From assembly GCA_016802295.1 (NCBI GenBank), contig JAESIW010000199.1, positions 687,838 through 751,837 of the forward strand: a stretch of 64,000 bases of DNA, read 5' to 3'. Source of the stretch: Brachionus rotundiformis (lineage: Eukaryota; Rotifera; Eurotatoria; Ploima; Brachionidae). This document shows positions 45,318 through 56,455 of the stretch, piece by piece. A model generated the notes under the pieces. That model was not told the DNA's origin. It was given only the letters and a program-made list of their open reading frames with translations, and ran no database searches. The position numbers and the translations under genes are program-made. Positions within the stretch are counted from its first letter, which is position 1. Each line of letters starts with the position of its first letter.

Positions 45318-46575
45318 ATATACATCTTTTTGTTTCATATATTTTAGACAAATAAATTGAAATAAAAAACTGATTTTTCTAGATAAAGTAAAATTGTGAA
45401 TATATTAGATTTTTAGATGAATTTCTAATAAATTAAATATAATGAGTTGCAATTTTGATAAATAAAATTACACTAATTTTAGAGTATTCTGTAAGCCTTT
45501 ATATTAAACAAAAAAATAATTTTTTTTTAAATGATTATTTGAATGTAAAAATGATCTTTACTTCATTTAAAACAAAATAATTATAGCTTAAAAAATAAAT
45601 GTTGAAAGCATTAATTTTACACTCTAGTGATTTTTTCTTTCAAAAAACGAAATTTCTTTTATAACAAAGTGTATAATGCTTAAAAAAATAATTTTCCAAA
45701 ATGGTCCAAGTAAACAAATCTTTTCTAAAATCTGCTAATGGTATTTTGAGATCCTTCCAACTAATAACTCTTCTGGGTGTCATAACTGCGTCGTCTGCCG
45801 GGTTAAAGACGGGGATTGAGCCTTATTCAGATGATATATTAGGAGACTTGTTCATTGAAGTTGATCTGGAACCAACAAGATCTGCCTTATTGGCTTTCTC
45901 GATCATTGGTTTCTGCATTAGTTTATTTTTTGTATCTTTGAATGTATTTAATGGCATAAGAACAGAACCATTTTCAAACTACCCAGTTTTGTTAATTGTA
46001 TTTAATTTAAATAAAGATAAAATATAATTAAATTATTAAAGAATTTAATATCAATAAAGAAGAATATTATTAAATTAGGAATTTAGTTCTGTAAATGTAC
46101 CAGAGACAGTAGTACCAATAGTTAAATTCTGCAAGTGATGTACCAATTAGGATCCAAAATAAGTATTAGACATTTATTTTATTTATTTTCAAAAAAATAT
46201 TATGTCTTGTATTAACATTTAGCTCTGAATATATTTAAATATTAATATTTGATATAAATTTAGAGAAAAACAAACTCAAAATTCTGTTTTTAAAATTATC
46301 ATATGCTTACAATTTACCTAAATGAGACCAATTGAGATCGAAAATAATCACTAAATTTATTTACCAGTTTTTAGAAATTTAAATAAATAAAATAACTATT
46401 TCGATGATTTAGATTAAAATTTTATTAAAGTAATGTCATCTTAATATTCATATAACTTTTTTTCAAAATAAATAATTTTTTATATAAGAAAAGTTTTTGA
46501 CTTAATTAAACTGAATTTTGATATTGCTTAAAACAGAATAAAAGTATTATTCTTCGTGAATTCTAATATAAACAT
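45318..46575. repeat. Inverted duplication 2, left arm, inner part
   Basis: Reverse complement of about 49672-50900, nearly identical over the two-TM gene and its flanks. Begins with the second copy of the 160-bp direct repeat (45318-45476) and ends inside the last codons of the gene at 46547-47368. Confidence 0.9.
45701..46027 (+). CDS. Short two-TM (MARVEL-like) membrane protein, copy A
   Basis: 108 aa. An N-terminal hydrophobic segment (LRSFQLITLLGVITASSAGL, about 16-35) and a second TM (SALLAFSIIGFCISLFFVSLN, 61-81) flank a 25-residue loop. The pattern LRSFQL at the start of TM1 and YPVLLIVFNL near the end resemble the first half of a MARVEL domain; further exons may exist after a GTATTT at codon 100, but none was found. 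Copy B (50210-50548) has the same nucleotides before codon 41 and after codon 51 up to the 3' end, but differs at six codons within 41-51 (P/L, Y/D, D/V, I/N, D/E, F/I), all replacements. The loop therefore looks to be diversifying while the rest is fixed. Confidence 0.7.
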   Translation: MVQVNKSFLKSANGILRSFQLITLLGVITASSAGLKTGIEPYSDDILGDLFIEVDLEPTRSALLAFSIIGFCISLFFVSLNVFNGIRTEPFSNYPVLLIVFNLNKDKI

Positions 46576-47368
46576 TGGTTTCTGGTTTAAAAAAATTATT
46601 CTCAAATTGAAATCCTTTTTGCCTGTACTTTTCCAAAAATTCATGCGTCGGCATTCGATTTTTAGAAACCAAGCTACCACCATTAAGAAACCAATCCGAG
46701 CATTCAAGCTCGTTTTTGCCATACGTAAAAATAACTTTGCAGCATTCAAGATCGTATGTGTTGACTAATTGTATCCGGTGGTTAGAAGATCGTGGAAAAT
46801 TGACATAAGTAAAATTCACATTGGCATGCTTGCCATTGTCCAGATTAATCGATTTAGTAGCCAAAACGCCTAGTGGAGCGACTGTTCCCTTAATAATCAA
46901 TTGGCAAAATATCTATTTTAAAAAATGACACCTACCAATTGGTTAAATGGGGTTGTTCTAAATTTTTCATTCAAGAACATGTTCAAAAATGTTTCAGTCG
47001 GAACGTAGTTACTTCCAGTAAAAATGTAGATGTCTGGATTGGTTATTTGTCCATCTTTTTTGGTAAAAAAGCCGCCACAAATACACGAAAAATTAAGTTT
47101 TTCATTCACAACAACTTGCTCAAGAATATATTTTGAAAGCTTTTTGTCAAAATTAAATTGCACATGGTATCTATTTACCAAATCGTCAGAAATTGTTTGA
47201 ACTAAATTGAAAAAAAATTCAATCAAATGATGCTTAGGAGCAGAAAAAATTTGAGTAAAAAAATTTGCCTAAGGCTGGACAATCATCTTCACAATCACTT
47301 TCAGAATCTTAAATTATAAGAAACATAAGAGCTATTCATTTTTAACAATTTTTGTATTTATTACCCAT
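46547..47368 (-). CDS. Unrecognised protein gene with a one-base frame break
   Basis: Exons 47368-47365 (only ATG plus one base), 47307-46935 and 46888-46547 give about 240 aa starting MDSESDCEDDCPALGKFF and ending NVYIRIHEE. The acidic N-terminus is followed by a mixed alpha/beta-looking body with scattered Cys (CICGGFF, DLECCKV). No family recognised. In exon 2 the T-run near 47238 puts the two halves out of frame by one base; the partial copy at 52024-52214 reads the N-terminal part as GKFFYSNF. This is a recent pseudogenisation or a homopolymer sequencing error. Only the last codons are in inverted duplication 2. Confidence 0.5.
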
Positions 47369-47999
47369 CTTAAAAATTTTAATTTAAATGAATTACTATT
47401 TATTTAAATTCTTATATATTAATTAATATGTAAAGAGAGAAAAAACAAAAAAATAAGTTCTTCTTTTAGCACTTTTTTTGGAAAAAAATTAAATATATAT
47501 TAACTAATTTGATATGTAAGTAAATTAAATTTGAAAAATAATTATCCATCTTGAAAAAGCTTTTTTTTTAAAGAAATAATGAACTATTAAATGCGTTACT
47601 ATTTTAAACGATTTCTCTTGGTACTAAAATTGAATGATTGTCCTTTACCAAGCAGGAAATTGGTAATTTTACCAATTCTTTTAAATGTTTTTTTCACTAA
47701 GATCAAGTAAACGATTATCAGTCCTTAGAAATTAATTTTTTTAAGAGCTAAATTGCGAATTAGCAATTTATTATTTTTAATTATTATTTTTCTATTAAAT
47801 TACAAAAAAGTTAGGTATCAAAATATATTTTTTTTTTAAGAAAAAGTTAACTATTAAATGCGTTTGTTTAATTTTTATCTTTTATTATAAACTCTTCTTC
47901 ACTATTAACTAATAATTTTTTCTATATGATATTAATATTTAAAACATATTACTTCTTGGGGTAAAAATTTTTTTTTAAAAGAAAAACCTTTTCTTCTAA
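47369..47999. other. AT-rich spacer DNA
   Basis: Upstream flank of the 46.5-kb gene; its first 75 bp are also present near 51960-52020. Otherwise featureless. Confidence 0.4.
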
Positions 48000-49000
48000 T
48001 TTTCAAAATAATCTTGTGATAGGCTGTGATTTTCGGATATCAAAGAACCTCCTAAAGGAATGCATCTTTTGCATTGCTTGCAGAATCGAGTGCATTTAAT
48101 AGTTGAATTTGGCGATTTGTAGATTCTGGAAAATTTAGAGTATTTTAGCCGAAATTAAAGATTCCGACCATTATAGAAACCTTATTAATTATGTTAAGCG
48201 CAAGCAAGTTATCATTGATAAGAAGAACATTGAATGGATAAAGGGTAATAAAAAAAGTTATATAGGAAAGGTAAAAGAAATAAAAATAAGCCCAAGCATA
48301 CTTTAGAGGAGATGGCGAAATTCCGAGACAAATATCCTTAGCCAAATTTATGGAAAAAAGATTGCGTTCAGCTCAGATTAAGTAAAGTTTATTATTGGAT
48401 CTTCCGAAGCATTAAATTTCAAAGGCAAAGGGCAGACCAAACACTTTCACTGACAAAGAAAGAGTTAAAGAGTCTAATTCCTTTTAAAGAATACATGCAT
48501 TTCCTTAGAAGTTTAAGAATAAAGATAGACAATCATAATGTTGACACTGGCGCAGCATTATTTTTATGTGGTCGGGCCAACACTAACAAGTCCACAACAT
48601 GCCAAATCCTAGCAATGAGTTTTGGACCATTTCATGTGTGGCCTGGAACTCAGTTTGTAAAAAAAGATACCTAATGTGATCTAAGTGTTTTATCAAAGTA
48701 TTGAAATGTCTGATAGTGAGTATCGAGTAGTTGATGACTATGTAACTTCTGAATCAGAATCTGAGGATCAAGAATCCAATAAAAAGAAATTATGCTTGAT
48801 TTAGACGCATTACAGCTGTGTCAATCTGATTGTCTTTTTGATAAGGCATCGAAGCTATTCTTAAAAAAGTGGATTAACCATTCAAACAAGAAAAATTTTT
48901 AATTTCAACCAACAATTGATACTCAACTCTTTACCAAGACATATGACTGGATTAAACATTTAGAAAAGATATTATTTTATTTGAATTTATTTGAAAATTT
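48000..49000 (+). pseudogene. Decayed replicase-like sequence with a Walker A motif
   Basis: Several plus-frame open blocks follow one another with stops and frameshifts between: about 48060-48110 (RVHLIVEFGD, like the HxH-type motif of HUH replication proteins), 48150-48305 (NYVKRKQVIIDKK), 48334-48672 (GRANTNKST, a Walker A variant, then FGPFHVWPGTQF), and acidic and basic blocks to about 49000. The order, HUH-like then a single P-loop, fits a Rep protein with an SF3-type helicase from a small DNA virus or replicon, but the match is weak and the sequence is clearly inactive. It is in the spacer between the arms of inverted duplication 2. Confidence 0.3.
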
Positions 49001-49671
49001 TTCTAATTCTTTTTTTTTTAAATCAATTTAATAAATAAAATTAAGAGATACTTTAAGTAAAATTAGTTGCTGTTTTATTTAATTTAGGAGTCAGATTAAT
49101 AAATATAAGTTAAGGGTATTTAGTAAAATAAGAGATAGAAAAATATTAGTGATCGATCAAATACCTCCCAATAATTAGTGGTCTTCTTAATAAAATAAAT
49201 GTCAATTTTATATAATAAGTGTTTTTTTATTTAAATAAGTGCTAATCCTTATTTTTATGGATTATTTTAAAAATTGTCTACATTTATTTAATAATTGATG
49301 TGGGCCGTTTAATTTAATACCATTTTTTATTATAAAATATAAACTGATTAGTTGCTAAAAACTCAAATAGAAATTAAAAATTTAACATTTAACATTTTTT
49401 GTATTTAAAAAAAAATTAACTTAAAATTCTGTATTATCTTCCGTGTTCTATTTTAGTAATTAATCTAAGTATTTCTGCTCGATTGGTGGCTTAATTTTAC
49501 AAATTTGTCTCCTCTCTCGTCATAAACAAAAAACCTAAAATTAAAATTTATTGAAAAAAAAGGATTCTTGCTTCCAATTTCTACCTTTTCATTGATTCAA
49601 CAAAAAAATAATATTTTTTAAAGAGATTTTTGTAGGAAAAATTTTATTTAAATTCCTAATTTAATAATTAC

Positions 49672-51385
49672 CAATGTTTATATTAGAATTAACGAAGAAT
49701 AATACTTTTATTCTGTTTTAAGGAATATCAAAATTCAGTTTAATTAAGTCAAAAACTTTTCTTATATAAAAAATTATTTATTTTGAAAAAAAGTTATATG
49801 AATATTAAGATGACATTACTTTAATAAAATTTTAATCTAAATCATCGAAATAGTTATTTTATTTATTTAAATTTCTAAAAACTGGTAAATAAATTTAGTG
49901 ATTATTTTCGATCTCAATTGGTCTCATTTAGGTAAATTGTAAGCATATGATAATTTTAAAAACAGAATTTTGAGTTTGTTTTTCTCTAAATTTATATCAA
50001 ATATTAATATTTAAATATATTCAGAGCTAAATGTTAATACAAGACATAATATTTTTTTGAAAATAAATAAAATAAATGTCTAATACTTATTTTGGATCCT
50101 AATTGGTACATCACTTGCAGAATTTAACTATTGGTACTACTGTCTCTGGTACATTTACAGAACTAAATTCCTAATTTAATAATATTCTTCTTTATTGATA
50201 TTAAATTCTTTAATAATTTAAATATATTTTATCTTTATTTAAATTAAATACAATTAACAAAACTGGGTAGTTTGAAAATGGTTCTGTTCTTATGCCATTA
50301 AATACATTCAAAGATACAAAAAATAAACTAATGCAGAAACCAATGATCGAGAAAGCCAATAAGGCAGATCTTGTTGGTTCCAGATCAACTTCAATGATCA
50401 ACTCTCCTAAGTTATCAACTGAATCAAGCTCAATCCCCGTCTTTAACCCGGCAGACGACGCAGTTATGACACCCAGAAGAGTTATTAGTTGGAAGGATCT
50501 CAAAATACCATTAGCAGATTTTAGAAAAGATTTGTTTACTTGGACCATTTTTGGGAAATTATTTTTTTAAGCATTATACACTTTGTTATAAAAGAAATTT
50601 CGTTTTTTGAAAAAAAAATCACTAGAGTGTAAAATTAATGCTTTCAACATTTATTTTTTAAGCTGTAATTTTTTTGTTTTTAATGAAGTACAGATCATTT
50701 TTACATTCAAATAATCATTTAAAAAATTTTATTTTTTGTTTAATATAAAGGCTTACAGAATACTCTAAAATTAGTGTAATTTTACTTATCAAGATTGCAA
50801 CTCATTATATTTAATTTATTAGAAATTCATCTAAAAATCTAAGATATGCACAATTTTACTTTATCTAGAAAAATCAGTATTTTGTTTCAATTTATTTGTC
50901 TAAAATATTGTTAAATAATTAAATGATTATAAGCCTTAAAAAAAATTTAAATTTTAAATAATAATAGTATCATAATCTATAAGAAAAAGGATCTAATTTA
51001 AAAATTTATCTAGAAAATATATTGATTAACAAGTTTTAAAACTTAAATTATTTTTAACAAGGGAAAAATTTATTTAAAAAAAAAACAATTATTTAATTTA
51101 TGTCTAGATTAGTTTTTTGTATATTAAAACTAATACCATAAAATATTAGGTTGGCTTAAATAGTCAAATGTTGACAGATACAAAGAGATAACAAGTTGGA
51201 TCAAATACCAGCAAAGAAATAGCAGCTATGTCTTTGCATTGCAGTAACAAACATCTTTGACACTGAGACTGGAAAATTATGGTAAAATTCAGAAAGTTTA
51301 AGCCACTGGATAAAGCTCAGTTACAACTAGAATAGAACTAAAATCTCAGCCAAAATATATTTTTCCCAAATTTTGAAACCATTTT
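49672..51385. repeat. Inverted duplication 2, right arm
   Basis: Reverse complement of 45318-46575 continued directly by 41165-41835. A 60-70 bp gap near 50915 is the only sizeable interruption. The arm lacks the 3.48-kb cassette. Confidence 0.88.
50210..50548 (-). CDS. Short two-TM (MARVEL-like) membrane protein, copy B
   Basis: 112 aa. Same as copy A except six replacement changes in residues 41-51 and a C-terminal extension YLNY caused by one A/T difference at the copy A stop. The seven nucleotide differences lie in 50398-50427, six of them transversions; about 120 bp before and 170 bp after show none. The flanking non-coding DNA of the arms has scattered differences, so the constancy of the rest of the coding region suggests selection or conversion. 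Upstream sequence, including the T/A-rich leader, is shared with copy A. Confidence 0.7.
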   Translation of the reverse strand: MVQVNKSFLKSANGILRSFQLITLLGVITASSAGLKTGIELDSVDNLGELIIEVDLEPTRSALLAFSIIGFCISLFFVSLNVFNGIRTEPFSNYPVLLIVFNLNKDKIYLNY

Positions 51386-52023
51386 AGATTTATTATTGGT
51401 CATTAAATATGTTCACAGAGAGATATCAAAAATTAAGCTCTTCACTAAAACCAATTTAATTTCACAGTGCAATACAATGATTTTGTTTGTTTAGCAAATA
51501 GCTAGTATTAATCACCGTGTAAAATAGTTAATTGTTTGTTCTTTTTTAGTTTTAATAATATTAAAAATTATAATAATAATAAATGGATTTACCAGACATC
51601 TCCCCTTGAATATACCTCATTATCCCGAGTGAAAACTGACTGAAAATGTTTATCAAAATTTTTCTTATTTTTAATTTCATCTTGATCATTTATATATTTA
51701 CAAACAAGTTTAGGATTATCTTTTGACTCAAATTTATTTGTCAACTTTCTCTTTTCTTTATTAGGCTAGAAGTGGCCATTTATAAATAAAGTTTTTAACA
51801 CATATCCAAAAAAAAGTGCTTAGATTTTAAACAAGTAATTGTATTACAAAAATTAATTTTTTGTGATTTTTATCTTTTTACATAAAAATTAATGAATTTT
51901 TCAATATTTCTTTTTTTTTAACTTAGCCTTAAAAGCGCCATTGAAATAAATAATACAAAGGCTCTTAAAAATTTACATATTAATTAATTTATAAGAATTT
52001 AAATAAATAGTAATTCATTTAAG
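51386..52023. other. AT-rich DNA, nothing recognised
   Basis: No gene-like signal. The last 60 bp are the leader of the truncated copy that follows. Confidence 0.4.
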
Positions 52024-52214
52024 ATGGGTAATAATTACAAAAATTGTTAAAATGAATAGCTCTTATGTTTCTTATAATTTAAGATTCTGAAAGTGATTTT
52101 GAAGATGACTGTCCAGCTTTAGGCAAATTTTTCTACTCAAATTTCCCGTTCTTAATCTGGACAATGGCAAGCAAGCCAATGTGCATTTTACTTTTTTAAA
52201 TTTTCCACGATCAT
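52024..52214 (+). pseudogene. Internally deleted inverted copy of the 46.5-kb gene
   Basis: Starts with the same ATG-G exon and intron and reads MDSESDFEDDCPALGKFFYS, then jumps to sequence matching the middle of the last exon (CTGGACAATGGCAAGC) in a different frame and stops. About 430 bp of the source gene are missing. It shows what the unbroken N-terminal frame of the parent looks like. Confidence 0.8.
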
Positions 52215-52923
52215 CTTACTACAGAAAGTATATTTATTTCGCTACGGCTATTTATTCATTTTTGGCATGTTGATTTTTAATCACTCAGTTTTGCTCAATA
52301 AACTTAAAAGAGGTTAATTATTTTGTATTAGTAAACATTATTTGGGTAATGTTCTGCTAAAGTTCAATTAAAATTAAATCAAATAATTTGCCATTTACAA
52401 CTAATGTCAGGTTAAAAATTTTCTTAAAAAAAACTTTATTTAGTTCCTTCTGAAATATTTTTTTGATTGAAAAATGTAAAGTTGATCTATAATATTTTGA
52501 ATAAAATATGGCTTTGGTTTATTTTTTTCATTTTTAGAACACTTGATTTTTGCCAAAATCATTTTGCTCCGTAAGTATGTCAAAAGTATAAAAAAAAATT
52601 AATAATTCAATTTTAAATTTATCAATTATTTTAGAAGAAAAAAAAATTTATTAAATAGGCCTTGATGAGACAAGTTGTCTTTTAATTAAAAACTTGTCAT
52701 TGCTTTCAGTAGGATTAGTTTTCAAAAAGAAAAAGATTCCAATTTTTTTGATTAAATTTGAAAAATGAAACTAGATTTATCTTATTCAGCAGACAACTTG
52801 CTCTAATTAAGAGATAAATTTTAAAAAATTTTTAAATGTCATTATGAAATAATTAAAGCAGATACTTCACAATAAATAAACAAAATGAACAAAATGGCTT
52901 AGAATTGCTTTTTATTTTTAAAA

Positions 52924-53428
52924 ATGAACAATTTAATTGAAAATAGATTAGAAGAAATACTGTTCTATTTGGCTATATTAAAAGCAGGTACGCATCTCTT
53001 TTTTAAAAAAATTCACCTTTTGAGAAAATTAAAATTTTTAATCTTAGATTTTGAGGAATCACTCGAAATTACAAAAGTTTCGCATGAAAAATTGTGTGAG
53101 ATATAAATTTTGAAACTAAAATAGTTAAGATGATTAAATTTAAATATTGATCCATTAATAGATTTTTAAATTTGATCACTCTGCTTTTATTTCTTGATTT
53201 TAAATTAAATGAATTTTACCTGTTTAGTAGCACGCATCGGAGATTGTTTAGAAGATGATGCTGTCCTTGAATTACAAGGTAAATAAATTTATTTTGCAGG
53301 TACATATTGAATTTTTTTTTATTTTAGAAAAGAGTGAGTTTATTAGCAGGATTAGGAATCCTCATGATCAAAGTGTAACAAAGAGCAAATTTAAATTTCC
53401 ATTTTTTAATGATTTCAAATTACCTTAG
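52924..53428 (+). CDS. Small helical protein of unknown family, four exons
   Basis: Exons 52924-52987, 53048-53095, 53228-53278 and 53328-53428 join in phase to 87 aa; every junction uses GT...AG and introns are 60, 132 and 49 bp. The protein begins MNNLIENRLEEILFYLAILK, has a Leu/Glu-rich helical N-terminal half (ESLEITKVSHEKLLARIGD) suited to coiled-coil or helical-bundle assembly, and a basic, Phe-rich C-terminus (KFKFPFFNDFKLP). No signal peptide or TM. I do not recognise the family; small subunits of larger complexes look like this. Exon 1 read through would give a 60-aa frame, which I regard as an intron-retention shadow. The four-way phase match is the main evidence. Confidence 0.6.
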
Positions 53429-53548
53429 AAATTTAATAGCTGAATAAAATACGAATAGAAAATTTTTGTTTGAATTTTATTCACATTATCTCGAATAATC
53501 TAAGTCTTATTTAGAATTTTTTTTTCATAATTAAGAACTAAAGAATTG

Positions 53549-54155
53549 CAGAGTTGGTCAAAAGTCAAGCTTTAAAGTCAGAATCGTTAAAAGTCAAAGT
53601 CAAAGTCAGACTTTGACTTGAATCTAAAATAGATATTTATATAAATTTAAGCTTAAGAAATTTTTGGATAATTTTTTTGTTTAGACATTGCAACATTTAA
53701 TTTTTTGTTAATTTCAAATATATTATTCATTCCTTGCTTTATGAAAAAAAAATATATCAATACTATAATAGACATATCTCAAGCTTAAGAAACTGTTAGA
53801 CAGTTTTATAAAATTTGATGTTTCTGTATTTAATTTTCATTTTTATATAAGGAGTGTTTTTTTTGCGTCTTTAAGAAGAACATGATTAATTAAGTAGAAT
53901 AATTTTCTAACTTGATTTAAATTGCTTATTCAACTTTCATATTTTCGATTCGTATTGGGAACAGATAATAATTTATTTATCTTTTGTTTTCAAAATTTAA
54001 ATAATTTTCTATCTAATTATTATCTAATTAGTTTATTTCAAAATATCAATTTATTTATTTAACTATTAGATGGAAAACTCAGCACCTCCTAACTTCCAGC
54101 GTCAAAGTCCAGACTTGACTTTGACTTCATGACTTTAAATTTTTTACCAACTTTG
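53549..54155. mobile_element. 607-bp hAT-type MITE with 8-bp target duplication
   Basis: Left end CAGAGTTGGT and right end ACCAACTTTG are inverted repeats, flanked on both sides by AAGAATTG (53541-53548 and 54156-54163). CAG-type ends with an 8-bp duplication are the hAT signature. Near each end are clusters of the short word AAGTCAAAGTC or its complement, typical of hAT subterminal binding sites. No transposase. Confidence 0.85.
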
Positions 54156-54369
54156 AAGAATTGTTTACACAAAATAGTGATACATGGCACAAACCATTAG
54201 AATTTGTAAAAGTTGCTAAATTTAAAATTATACTCAAGGAAAGAAAATATACAATGAATAAAATCATTCTTTTTCTAATTTGCATTTATCCTTTAAAAAA
54301 CAAACATTCTAAAAAAATTAACCTCAATCAACAAAATTTTGAATAAGTGAAAAAAAAATCGTATATTAG

Positions 54370-54785
54370 GAGGTTGTGAAGTTCCTTTTAACACTAGAAA
54401 ACCCGGCGTGTTTTTTAGACCCATTTTTTTAAATTTCAAATCTCAATATTTTTTGAATGCGGAAACAGAATTTAATATTCAGTATTTTATTTTATAGATT
54501 TATGGAGACTTTATTGAATATCAAAAAAAAACGTTGCTATTCTATGATAGTTTTTTTAAAAATTAGTTCTTAAATTTTTGTTATTTTTTGACATGTTAAT
54601 TCATTCTACCCTAAGGAATAATTTAGTTCTGTAAAATGCTTGATCATTAAGTAACTTTGCTTGATTCGAAAATATATTTCTGCACAGACCCTGCAGAGAA
54701 ATTGCACACTTTTTGGGAATTCTTTTTGATGGTGTGCAAAATGCAGAAACTTCCAGAGTATTTTGCAGACTTTTTTAATATTACT
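54370..54785. repeat. Diverged relative of the 22.4-kb MITE
   Basis: Starts GAGGTTGTGAAGTT like the MITE end. At 54606-54780 it matches the reverse complement of the MITE centre (AATAATTTAGTTCTGTAAAATGC, GTGCAAAATGCA, GAGTATTTTGCAGAC). The middle is unrelated. Confidence 0.65.
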
Positions 54786-55397
54786 CTTTTTATCACCAAA
54801 AATTTTCACTTTTCTAAAGACACTTTTATGAAACAAAATAACTGATTGAATACAAAATTACTCCAGCTCAAAGCATCTCCATTTTATTGATGAAAATCAG
54901 AATGTCAATATGCCACGAAACCAGAGGATCATGACCATGACTTAATTTACTCGTCTAAACGGTTGAGAAAAGAGATAAAAGATAAAATATTACAACTGTT
55001 TGATATTAAAGTAACTGCATCATTAAACATTATTTACACTACGAACGAAAATAGGGATTTAAAAATTTACCAGATCAGAAACGAATCAGACATTGTTTAA
55101 AGTAGACATAGGAAAAAACTAACGGCCAGTCTACAATCGGCAACAAGCAATTTAAAGATTGGTGTATTAGTCATTCAAATATTCCTAATGAGAAGAATAA
55201 GCTTTTGTATTCAATTTAGAAATTTATTAATATAAGCTTAAATATTTTTTCTATTATTTAAAAGAATCATTTTCTTTTTTTTTGTTATTTTAATTTAAAT
55301 ATTAAATCAATAATTAAAAATGCAACTGTCATAGAATAAGTCTATATAATTCTAAAAGTTTATATATATTTTTTTTAATAAACCTTACTTTTTGTTA
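54786..55397. other. AT-rich DNA, no gene seen
   Basis: Short balanced-composition patches (near 54870-55190) may be old element DNA but have no readable frame. Confidence 0.35.
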
Positions 55398-56455
55398 CTT
55401 CAGCGAGAGGAAACAAAGGGTAATTTAGGGTTCATCCATGTCAAGTTGGTTAGATATAACCAGCGGAGTACCTCAAGGTTCAGTATTAGGACCTCTATTA
55501 TTATTGATATTTATAAACGATCTTTCGACTCGTTTAGTTAATAAATGTGAAAAATATGCCGATGATACTAATTTGTTTTGTCTGTAATTAAAAGCTCCCA
55601 GGACAATCTCGTACTTCAAAAAGATATAGACTCAATTTCAAGCTGGTCACTTACTTGGGCTTTGGATTTGAATATTGAAAAATGTAATGTAATGCATGTT
55701 GGCTCAAAAAATCCTCTGTTTAACTATACCATTTTTAGCAGATACGGTACAAAGAATTTATCTACAACAATTCTCGAAAAAGATTTAGGTGTATATATTC
55801 AAAGTGACTTGAAATGGACTAACCAAGTAAAATATTGCACGAGTCGAGGAAATCGTATTTTAGCTATGATTAGAAAAAGTTTCAGAAATTTAAACATTGA
55901 TACATTGAGAATGCTCTACACAGCACTGGTTAGACCTCATTTAGAGTTTGCCATTAGTTCATGGTGTCCATTTCTTGAAAAAGATATTTTTGAAATTGAG
56001 AAAGTACAAAGAAGAATGACAAAAATAATCCCTTCACTTTGAAAATTTGACTACTCTAAAAGACTTGAAATACTAAATTTAACTGATCTCAAAGTTAGAA
56101 GGATGAGAGGAGACTTAATCCAACTTTTTAAAGTTATTAAAAGATACGAAATTATCAATTTTGAAAATAGTATTAATTTTTCTCGAAACCAGTCGTATAG
56201 CTTAAGAAGACATGACAAATGTATAGTTAGAGAAGTTGTGAAAAGTTGCATGCAAGATATCATTTTTTAACAAATCGAGTAGTTAATGTCTGGAATAGTC
56301 TACTTCAGTACATCGTCAATTCCGAATCAATCATTAATTTCAAAATGAACCTGGACAAATGGCTCAAGAAACAGTCTAATTTACTGCCATAGCTTCGAAG
56401 AAGCTGAACCCAATAGGGTCGCAGTATTATTTACTACTACTACTACTACTTATTT
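55398..56455 (+). mobile_element. 5'-truncated non-LTR retrotransposon with (TAC)n tail
   Basis: Covers the RT palm onward: FSERKQRV, SGVPQGSVLGPL, IFINDL, the catalytic KYADDTNLF, then WALDLNIEKCNVMHVG, LEKDLGVYI, LYTALVRPHLEFA and VQRRMTKIIPSL. There is one frame change near 55585 and several stops. The element ends after a Glu-Ala-Glu-Pro-Asn-Arg C-terminus in a run of TAC repeats (about 56431-56450), the microsatellite-like 3' end typical of such LINEs. 5' truncation is expected for target-primed insertion. Confidence 0.9.
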
